5,085 nt of DNA, from positions 1-5,085 of the forward strand of contig CALBOT010000079.1 in the NCBI GenBank assembly GCA_937896695.1, read 5' to 3'. Each line of letters starts with the position of its first letter. Position 1 is the stretch's first letter. Below are positions 1 through 4,362 of this stretch, in pieces. The stretch comes from an uncultured Candidatus Nitrosopelagicus sp. (GTDB taxonomy: Archaea; Thermoproteota; Nitrososphaeria; Nitrososphaerales; Nitrosopumilaceae). Made by a program: the position numbers and the translations under genes. The notes under the pieces were generated by a model, which was not told the origin of the DNA, made no database searches, and saw only the letters and a program-made list of their open reading frames with translations.

Positions 1-555
1 TGCGGCTTTTGGTTTTGGTTTTGCATTAAGAACAATCATTGCCAATGGTGTTAATTCTTCTAAACGTTTGATTGATTCTTTTTCAGAAATTTTTTCGGTT
101 TTCATTAATGCTGCACGGAATTTTTCTTCAAGTATAGTATTACGTAAAATAGTATCAGTTACCATTTTTGCAAAGTGATCAGCCTTTTTTCTATAATCTT
201 TTAGCCAATGTGGATCACCAAATTTGTCTATAGGCCAAATCTGATAAATTATATCAACAACGTCACCAGTTACAATTTCAACTGTAACATTCAAGTCAAC
301 TTTTTCATAACCTTTAGCAAATTGGTCAGACATGTTTTCTTCTGACCAATGGTATGTTGCAAATACTCGATCTGCATAAATTTCCATTTCAAATGCTTTT
401 TTCAATCCATCATGAATGGATTTGATTTCAAGAGGATCATCTAATTTGAAAGGTAAACGATAGAGTCCTAGTTTAAAACCATGTAATGGATATACGCCTC
501 TTTTTGCTGTTTGAGATTCCATCGTGTAAACTCGATCTTTAAGCAGCAGAGACAT
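1..555 (-). CDS. Unrecognised soluble protein, C-terminus cut by the window edge
   Basis: This reading frame stays open for 185 codons from ATG at 555 to the left edge, so the C-terminus is missing. I do not recognise the family. It looks soluble, with no signal peptide or membrane segment. After a short N-terminus comes a conserved-looking stretch, GVYPLHGFKLGLYRLPF (residues 20-36). An alternating hydrophobic, strand-like region follows (about 86-107, ending in the QIWP motif). Then come a tryptophan-containing segment (GDPHWLKDY, 113-121) and a long, charged, probably helical region (122-168). The visible end is Lys/Pro/Ala rich (KPKPKAA), which suggests a disordered tail. The start at 555 is favoured by a TATA-like box about 27 nt upstream, which would give a leaderless mRNA. 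A second ATG at codon 12 (522) is possible. It is transcribed divergently from NAD kinase. It could be a lineage-restricted archaeal protein, but I infer no function. Confidence 0.8.
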   Translation of the reverse strand, partial: MSLLLKDRVYTMESQTAKRGVYPLHGFKLGLYRLPFKLDDPLEIKSIHDGLKKAFEMEIYADRVFATYHWSEENMSDQFAKGYEKVDLNVTVEIVTGDVVDIIYQIWPIDKFGDPHWLKDYRKKADHFAKMVTDTILRNTILEEKFRAALMKTEKISEKESIKRLEELTPLAMIVLNAKPKPKAA

Positions 556-578
556 TTACCTTAATTCTAGGTCAATTC

Positions 579-586
579 TTTAAAAA
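579..586 (-). promoter_or_regulatory. Candidate TATA box of the left-edge gene
   Basis: Read on the minus strand this is TTTTTAAA. Its centre lies about 27 nt upstream of the ATG at 555. Archaeal TATA boxes sit about 26 nt before the transcription start, so transcription would begin at or next to the start codon and give a leaderless mRNA. The call rests only on sequence and spacing. AT-rich DNA makes chance matches common. Confidence 0.4.
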
Positions 587-600
587 CGTTATCTAGTAAT

Positions 601-619
601 TATGAAAAATTTTCTCATA
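601..619. promoter_or_regulatory. 19-nt near-palindrome, candidate operator
   Basis: The sequence TATGAAAAATTTTCTCATA is an inverted repeat around position 610 with a single mismatched pair (606/614). The half-site is TATGA(A/G)AAA. It lies in the divergent intergenic region, about 15 bp upstream of the TATA-like box for the left-edge gene. It also touches the upstream edge of an AT-rich candidate TATA box (616-624) for NAD kinase. Dyads of this size are typical of dimeric helix-turn-helix regulators in archaea. It could instead be a chance symmetry in AT-rich DNA. Confidence 0.3.
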
Positions 620-624
620 AATTA
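616..624 (+). promoter_or_regulatory. Candidate TATA box for the NAD kinase-nob1 unit (a second candidate lies at 651-658)
   Basis: CATAAATTA here would place the transcription start near 646. That gives a leader of about 37 nt that keeps the strong ribosome binding site at 668-677. A better-looking TATA match, TTTTTAAA at 651-658, would start transcription near 681 and lose that site, so I prefer the upstream box. Both calls are weak and rest on sequence alone. Confidence 0.25.
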
Positions 625-667
625 AGCCATTCATGAGTAAAGTACTATCATTTTTAAATGCGATATA

Positions 668-677
668 AGGTGAGGAG
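668..677 (+). promoter_or_regulatory. Strong Shine-Dalgarno site that fixes the TTG start of NAD kinase
   Basis: AGGTGAGGAG contains AGGTGA, complementary to the archaeal 16S rRNA 3' end (core ATCACCT). AGGTGA ends 9 nt before TTG at 683, and the whole purine run ends 5 nt before it. This is the best ribosome binding site in the window and justifies choosing a non-ATG start. Confidence 0.7.
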
Positions 678-682
678 ACTGC

Positions 683-1498
683 TTGAAACTAAACAAAGTT
701 GCAATAGTAAGTAAATTTGGATCAAAGATTTCAGAAGAAGCTGCAGAAATGATTTCAAAGAAATTAATTTCAAAAAAGATCAAAGTCTATACCATTGCAC
801 CAGTTAGTGTATCAGGTGCACAGAAAGTCGAATCACTTGAGGAATTATCCAAAATTAAATTAGATTTGGTAGTTACTTTAGGTGGAGACGGGACTACATT
901 AAGAGCATTTAGAAATCTTCGAAATGAAACTCCAATTTTAACAATTAATGTTGGAGGAAATCGTGGAATACTTTCAGAAATAACACTGGATGATTTTGAT
1001 GATGCGGTCACAGCAATTGGAAAAGATGAGATTTGGTTAGATAAAAGAACAAGAGTCGTAGCATCATGTAATGGAGAAGAATTTGCACCTGCATTAAATG
1101 AGATTTATGTAAATCGTAAGAATCTAACAAAAACAGCAGAGTTTGAAATTAAATTTCAGAATGATACAGTGAAACAAAAAATGGATGGAGTGATAATTTC
1201 AACACCAAGTGGCTCTACAGGACACTCGTTTTCAATTGGAGGTCCATTATTGCATGAGAGTTTAGATGTGTTGATAATAACACCAGTTGCACCAGTACAT
1301 AGATTACCATCAATTGTAGTTCCAGACGAGAAAATTGAGATAAATTGTTCACATGACTGTAACATAGTAATGGATGCACAAATGATAAAATCATCAGAAT
1401 TTGATCAGAAAATTACAATCAAGAAATTTAAAAAACAAGCAGTTTTTGTCAGGTTAAAGAAAAAAGGTCTAAGACAAATGAATAAACTTGGTTTTTAG
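683..1498 (+). CDS. nadK: NAD kinase (ATP-NAD kinase family)
   Basis: The product phosphorylates NAD to NADP in the cytoplasm. At 271 residues it has the usual length for an archaeal NAD kinase. The N-terminal domain carries the hallmark GGDGT loop (67-71) followed by TLRAFR. Next come a glycine-rich turn, NVGGNRGIL (89-97), and the NE pair (139-140) of the NAD-binding site. The C-terminal domain holds STPSGSTGHSFSIGG (173-187), matching the family's TPTGSTAY motif. Later VMDAQ (229-233) stands where the family usually has DGQ. The start is TTG, supported by a strong Shine-Dalgarno site. Two motif changes are odd: GH for AY after GST, and DAQ for DGQ. The fold and key aspartates are retained, so activity is expected, but substrate preference (NAD versus NADH, ATP versus polyphosphate) cannot be read. 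The gene overlaps nob1 by 11 nt, suggesting cotranscription. Confidence 0.93.
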   Translation: MKLNKVAIVSKFGSKISEEAAEMISKKLISKKIKVYTIAPVSVSGAQKVESLEELSKIKLDLVVTLGGDGTTLRAFRNLRNETPILTINVGGNRGILSEITLDDFDDAVTAIGKDEIWLDKRTRVVASCNGEEFAPALNEIYVNRKNLTKTAEFEIKFQNDTVKQKMDGVIISTPSGSTGHSFSIGGPLLHESLDVLIITPVAPVHRLPSIVVPDEKIEINCSHDCNIVMDAQMIKSSEFDQKITIKKFKKQAVFVRLKKKGLRQMNKLGF

Positions 1499-1973
1499 AA
1501 TTTTAGACGCTACTGCATTTTATGCGGGAATACCATTTGCATCTAATGATTCCTTTATGACAACCAGTATTGTTTATGAAGAGATACAACATATTAAAAC
1601 AAAACAAGGTGCACTTGAAATGTTACAACAAACAAATAGATTACAAATCAGAGACCCAAGTGAAAAAAATATCAATATTGTTAGAGACATATCAATAAAA
1701 ACAGGAGATAATTCAACAATTTCTAAACAAGATGTATCAATTATTGCATTAGCATTAGAAAATAATTGTGAATTGATTACAGATGATTTTGCAGTTACAA
1801 ATGTTGCAAAACAGCTAAAAATCAAAACTTCATCACTAATGACTCAAGGAATTAAAACTGTTGGAAAATGGATTAGTTATTGTTCAGTTTGTGGTAAAGA
1901 ATTTTCAAAAGAAAAAGAATGTCCCATATGCGGAAATAAATTAAATCGAAAATTAGTTAAAAAATCAGTTTAA
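1488..1973 (+). CDS. nob1: Nob1, PIN-domain endonuclease for 16S rRNA 3'-end maturation
   Basis: Nob1 cuts the precursor of small-subunit rRNA at its 3' end (site D) late in ribosome assembly. The 161 residues fit archaeal Nob1. An N-terminal PIN domain (about 3-115) shows the acidic residues expected for metal-dependent cleavage. These are D7 in ILDATAF, E31/E32 in VYEEI, D82 in KQDVSIIALAL, and D99/D100 in ITDDFAV. A zinc ribbon follows, with C132-x2-C135 and C145-x2-C148, the Nob1 layout that separates it from PIN toxins. The tail is basic. The start is TTG at 1488, inside the last codons of nadK, because an in-frame stop at 1479 excludes longer versions and the catalytic D7 must be kept. 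No clear Shine-Dalgarno site is seen, so translation is probably coupled to nadK. The stop overlaps the stop of the convergent XPF gene. Confidence 0.9.
   Translation: MVFRILDATAFYAGIPFASNDSFMTTSIVYEEIQHIKTKQGALEMLQQTNRLQIRDPSEKNINIVRDISIKTGDNSTISKQDVSIIALALENNCELITDDFAVTNVAKQLKIKTSSLMTQGIKTVGKWISYCSVCGKEFSKEKECPICGNKLNRKLVKKSV
1959..1964 (-). terminator. Possible oligo-T terminator of the exosome-XPF operon
   Basis: On the minus strand a run of six T begins 6 nt past the XPF stop codon, inside the end of nob1, where it encodes lysine on the other strand. Archaeal RNA polymerase can stop at such runs without a hairpin. One six-base run in AT-rich DNA is weak evidence. Further T-rich stretches (opposite 1907-1916) could share the work. 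Confidence 0.25.
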
Positions 1974-2656
1974 GATTCATGTAATGTTTTTTGTCCAGAT
2001 TTCTTAAAATTTTTGTTCTTATTTTGTAACATTTTTTTGATTTTTTTTGCTTTTGCTTCACCTAATCCAGGAGTTTTTGCTAGTTCAGTAACATGGGCAC
2101 ACATAACTTCAAGAGGCGTTCCAAACTTTTCTAATAACCGAATAGCAGATTTTTCTGCCACACCAGGAAGACTACACAAAACAGAAAGCTGTTGTTTTTC
2201 AATATTATTTGATTTTTTGATTTTTTTAAGAAAAGGTCCCTTTGTGAATTCCTTCCGTGTAGAAAGTGATACTAAAAGTTTGGCAGTATGTGTTGCACTA
2301 GGAGTAGGAATTATCGGGATTTTAAATTCTAATGCAACAGTAGATAATGCACCATAAAATATCAGAGGATTATCAGTTAATTCTTCAATCTCATCTACAT
2401 TTCCTTCCACCAGTAAAATTGGGTGTTGGTAGTGTTCAGTTAATCTGCTACATTGATCAAATAACCGACCATCAAATATTGAAGAAAGTAAATCAGCGAT
2501 AGTTTTTCTTTCAACTACAGTTTCAGGCGCTACAATATAGTCGCCTATTGGAAGTGTTTTAATTTCAGTTTTTACGCCGATTGCAGACAAGAGTTTTGGA
2601 ATTCCACTCTTTTTTTCTCGTTCATCAACTATAATTCTTAATTCGTCTATCTTCAC
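1970..2656 (-). CDS. xpf: XPF/ERCC4-type structure-specific endonuclease, short helicase-less form
   Basis: This nuclease should cut branched DNA (3' flaps, forks) during repair and replication-fork processing. Its 228 residues hold an ERCC4 nuclease domain (about 7-135) with the full active-site signature: D11 in VDERE, G38-D39, and E49-R50-K51 followed by D55 (the ERKx3D motif). A tandem helix-hairpin-helix domain follows, with hairpins at LPGV (163-166) and TPGLG (195-199). No helicase is present, as in crenarchaeal XPF and unlike euryarchaeal Hef. The lysine-rich tail ends QKTLHES. That resembles the beginning of a PCNA-binding box (Qxx[LI]) but lacks the usual aromatic pair. The start is GTG at 2656: upstream codons offer no better start before a stop, and D11 lies close by. 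No Shine-Dalgarno site is visible. It is the last gene of the minus-strand cluster, 39 nt after prefoldin beta. Confidence 0.92.
   Translation of the reverse strand: MKIDELRIIVDEREKKSGIPKLLSAIGVKTEIKTLPIGDYIVAPETVVERKTIADLLSSIFDGRLFDQCSRLTEHYQHPILLVEGNVDEIEELTDNPLIFYGALSTVALEFKIPIIPTPSATHTAKLLVSLSTRKEFTKGPFLKKIKKSNNIEKQQLSVLCSLPGVAEKSAIRLLEKFGTPLEVMCAHVTELAKTPGLGEAKAKKIKKMLQNKNKNFKKSGQKTLHES
1987..2048 (+). terminator. Cluster of oligo-T tracts downstream of nob1
   Basis: Just after the nob1 stop, five T runs fall within 62 nt: T6 at 1987, T5 at 2010, T4 at 2022, T7 at 2032 and T8 at 2041. Archaeal termination depends mainly on such U-rich stretches, so this probably ends the nadK-nob1 transcript. 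The runs lie inside the 3' end of xpf, where their complement encodes its lysine-rich tail. The T-richness may therefore reflect protein coding alone. No stable hairpin was seen. Confidence 0.4.
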
Positions 2657-2695
2657 AATTATGTAATGTAGCCTGTGTTAAAATTTGTTAAGGTG

Positions 2696-3079
2696 TTACG
2701 ATGAAGGTTTTTCATCACTAGGTGGATTTGGATTTTTCAACATTTCTTGGATTTTTTGTTCTTGTTCTTGAAGACTTGTTTTAAGTCGTTCTTCTTGTTT
2801 TGATAAAACAGTAGATTTTGTTTTGGATAATTCTTTTTTTTCTTCCAATTCATCTATCAAAGATTTTTTATCAGATTTAATTAGAATCGAACCTGCATAT
2901 TTGAAAACTTGATCATTGTCAGCTGCTTTTTTTAATTCTTCTAATGCTCTATCAGATTCAGCATTTTCCATTTCAACTTGTTGTTTTTGCATTAATATTG
3001 ATTGTAAATTTTGTTGTGATTGTTGCATTTTTGCAATTTGTTCTTGTAACCACGGAGGCATTTGTTGTCCTGCTGACAT
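2696..3079 (-). CDS. pfdB: Prefoldin beta subunit
   Basis: Prefoldin is a hexamer of two alpha and four beta subunits that captures unfolded proteins and passes them to the thermosome. The 127 residues have the beta-subunit pattern. An N-terminal coiled coil (about 8-52, many Gln and Glu) leads to a short beta-hairpin segment around VFKYAGSILIK (58-68), the best family marker. A second coiled coil follows (about 70-115). The sequence ends in a short polar, proline-containing tail (NPNPPSDEKPSS, 116-127), which makes it slightly longer than the typical size of about 117-120. The tip of the first helix starts with MSAGQQMPPWLQ, which is unusual. ATG at 3079 is the only sensible start. No Shine-Dalgarno site is visible in the 24-nt gap after pcc1. 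Linkage to pcc1 and rpl37ae is common in archaea and supports the call. Confidence 0.92.
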   Translation of the reverse strand: MSAGQQMPPWLQEQIAKMQQSQQNLQSILMQKQQVEMENAESDRALEELKKAADNDQVFKYAGSILIKSDKKSLIDELEEKKELSKTKSTVLSKQEERLKTSLQEQEQKIQEMLKNPNPPSDEKPSS

Positions 3080-3103
3080 GATTTAGAATTTATTATTCTT
3101 CTA

Positions 3104-3349
3104 TTATACCTTTACAGAGTTTATGGTATCATGTGATGCCTGTAACAAGCGTAATGTGGAATTTAGATTTGCACGCAAATGAGGTAAATGATTTGATTCT
3201 AATTCAATTATGATTTCTTTATCAAGAGAGATTTTTGTTTTTGTAGGATTTTCAGGATAAAACTCGTTATCAGTGTTTATTGATTGATAAATTGAAGAAT
3301 TTTCTTTATCTGAAGAGAATTGAATTTTGGCACTAAAGCTTAACGTCAT
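3104..3349 (-). CDS. pcc1: Pcc1, dimerisation subunit of the KEOPS complex
   Basis: Pcc1 is the small subunit that dimerises KEOPS (with Kae1, Bud32 and Cgi121), which makes threonylcarbamoyladenosine (t6A) on tRNAs that read ANN codons. The 81 residues have the Pcc1 layout. An N-terminal strand, LSFSAKIQF (3-11), leads to a helix with SIYQSI, then two strands (TKTKISL and EIIIELES). The diagnostic C-terminal helix is HLPHLRANLNSTLRLLQ (54-70), matching the family pattern in which LRAxLNSxLR is most conserved. I chose ATG at 3349, since longer versions need a TTG start and add an untypical leader. The start lies within rpl37ae, giving a 17-nt overlap in a different frame. No strong ribosome binding site is seen, so coupled translation is likely. 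Confidence 0.87.
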   Translation of the reverse strand: MTLSFSAKIQFSSDKENSSIYQSINTDNEFYPENPTKTKISLDKEIIIELESNHLPHLRANLNSTLRLLQASHDTINSVKV

Positions 3350-3542
3350 ATGCAGTACCAGCAATTTTTAGTCCGCATTTTTTACAAGCCCAAATTCCAA
3401 CTACTTCACGTACTATTGGACCACCACATTCAGGACATTTTCGTTTACTTTTCATCAAATGATGAACTTGTGTGAATTGTTTACGGATTTTAATTCCATA
3501 TCTAGGTCCAAGTCCTTTTAACGTAGATTGCTTTTTTGCCAT
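3333..3542 (-). CDS. rpl37ae: Large-subunit ribosomal protein L37Ae (eL43)
   Basis: This is a small zinc-binding protein of the 50S subunit that contacts 23S rRNA. The 69 residues begin with a basic N-terminus containing GLGPRYGIKIRKQ (10-22), where GPRYG is the family's best-kept motif. A zinc ribbon follows, with C36-x2-C39 and C53-x2-C56 and GIWACKKCG between and around the second pair. It ends in AGTAYDVKL. The start is ATG at 3542, giving MAKKQ and supported by a GTGAT ribosome binding site 7 nt upstream. A GTG at 3554 in frame would add four residues (MIIR), but it overlaps that binding site and is not preferred. The protein is slightly short compared with euryarchaeal versions (about 83). 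The gene sits 13 nt after the rrp42 stop, and its end overlaps pcc1. Confidence 0.94.
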   Translation of the reverse strand: MAKKQSTLKGLGPRYGIKIRKQFTQVHHLMKSKRKCPECGGPIVREVVGIWACKKCGLKIAGTAYDVKL

Positions 3543-3549
3543 TCTAATT

Positions 3550-3554
3550 ATCAC
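3550..3554 (-). promoter_or_regulatory. Ribosome binding site that fixes the rpl37ae start
   Basis: On the minus strand this is GTGAT, complementary to ATCAC at the archaeal 16S rRNA 3' end. It stands 7 nt before ATG at 3542. It covers the alternative GTG codon at 3554, which argues that the GTG is part of the binding site and not the start. Confidence 0.6.
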
Positions 3555-3555
3555 T

Positions 3556-4362
3556 CTATTTTGATTGTTTTATAATCTCTCGTATTTTACTGCCTGCCTT
3601 AATTGACATTTCAGAACATTTGATTAATTCTTCTTGAGTAAATCCATCTGAACCACCTTTTTGTAATGCAACAACATTACCATCAGAGTTTGTTGTAATT
3701 GTTATTCGTGCATCCATTATGGACCATTCATCAATTGTTGGATCAACCAAAATGAAATTTCCTATTTTAGCCATGGTTACAGAGACAGGTAAAGTTGTAA
3801 CAGGAGGTTCTGTAAATTGTTCTTCAATCTTTACTGGAGCATCATCTTGCATTTCATATTTAGGAATCTTACAAGAATTGATTGCAGCAGTAGATGCATA
3901 GGAACATGCATCAAAGAGATTTCCATCATGATCAGTTACAGCGTTATCACAAAATATTCCAATTACAGATTTGTCTTTTTCTAAAACCAATTGCTTCATG
4001 TCTAACATTCCGCTTTCTCTTATACCTCTATCAGTAACTCTTGCCAATTCAACAACATCAGGTTGTGGAGGACCAGTTTCAGCAGATGGATGAGCTATTG
4101 GCAAAATCTCTGCAGTACAAATCAACATTCCTTTATCACCAGTGTCAGGGAACGGACGTTCAGGTTGAACTTTAACACCTGCAACAACTTCAGTATCACC
4201 TAATCTTGCACGTGCAGAACCTTCAGCCTTTGGAATTACACCAATATCTATTGTTAATTCGCGTGATTCATCAAATTGACGACCATCAACACGTTTTCCT
4301 TCTTGAAGTAATTCAATAATTTGATTTTTTTTCAATTGATCAATAATTAGACCGTCACTCAT
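3556..4362 (-). CDS. rrp42: Exosome subunit Rrp42 (non-catalytic RNase PH-like)
   Basis: Rrp42 pairs with Rrp41 to form the six-membered RNase PH-like ring of the archaeal exosome, which degrades and tails RNA from the 3' end. Rrp42 lacks its own catalytic aspartates but shapes the composite active site. The 268 residues match the family length. Visible markers are KRVDGR (23-28), GSARARLGDTEVVAGVK (48-64) and ERPFPDTGDKG (68-78). The central motif is ELARVTDRGIRESG (105-118). LVDPTIDEWSIMDARITI (205-222) stands where active RNase PH proteins carry the metal-binding aspartates. ATG at 4362 overlaps the rrp41 stop as ATGA, and GGTGA lies 6 nt upstream, so the start is well supported. The overlap implies coupled, near-equal production of the two ring subunits. 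Confidence 0.96.
   Translation of the reverse strand: MSDGLIIDQLKKNQIIELLQEGKRVDGRQFDESRELTIDIGVIPKAEGSARARLGDTEVVAGVKVQPERPFPDTGDKGMLICTAEILPIAHPSAETGPPQPDVVELARVTDRGIRESGMLDMKQLVLEKDKSVIGIFCDNAVTDHDGNLFDACSYASTAAINSCKIPKYEMQDDAPVKIEEQFTEPPVTTLPVSVTMAKIGNFILVDPTIDEWSIMDARITITTNSDGNVVALQKGGSDGFTQEELIKCSEMSIKAGSKIREIIKQSK

Noticed and set aside
631..646. Short palindromes TCATGA and AGTACT upstream of NAD kinase
   Set aside because: Six-base palindromes are expected by chance in this sequence, and they are not arranged as a clear repeat of the 601-619 dyad.
787..1011. Opposite-strand open frame of 74 codons within NAD kinase
   Set aside because: It is antisense to a clear NAD kinase with GGDGT and has no recognisable domain or ribosome binding site. 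It is a shadow of AT-rich coding sequence.
1488..1973. PIN-domain protein as a VapC-type toxin
   Set aside because: There is no antitoxin gene next to it, and the C-terminal four-cysteine zinc ribbon and length identify Nob1.
2013..2357. Plus-strand open frame of 114 codons inside xpf
   Set aside because: It is antisense to the conserved XPF nuclease and helix-hairpin-helix domains. The hydrophobic, Phe-rich start comes from the complement of lysine codons and is not evidence of a membrane protein.
2700..3079. Coiled-coil, Gln/Glu-rich region as a tandem repeat or structural filament protein
   Set aside because: The VFKYAGSILIK hairpin between two helices and the neighbouring pcc1 identify prefoldin beta. 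No regular DNA repeat is present.
3350..3364. Longer pcc1 starting at TTG 3364
   Set aside because: It adds five residues unlike the family N-terminus, while ATG at 3349 begins directly before the first conserved strand.
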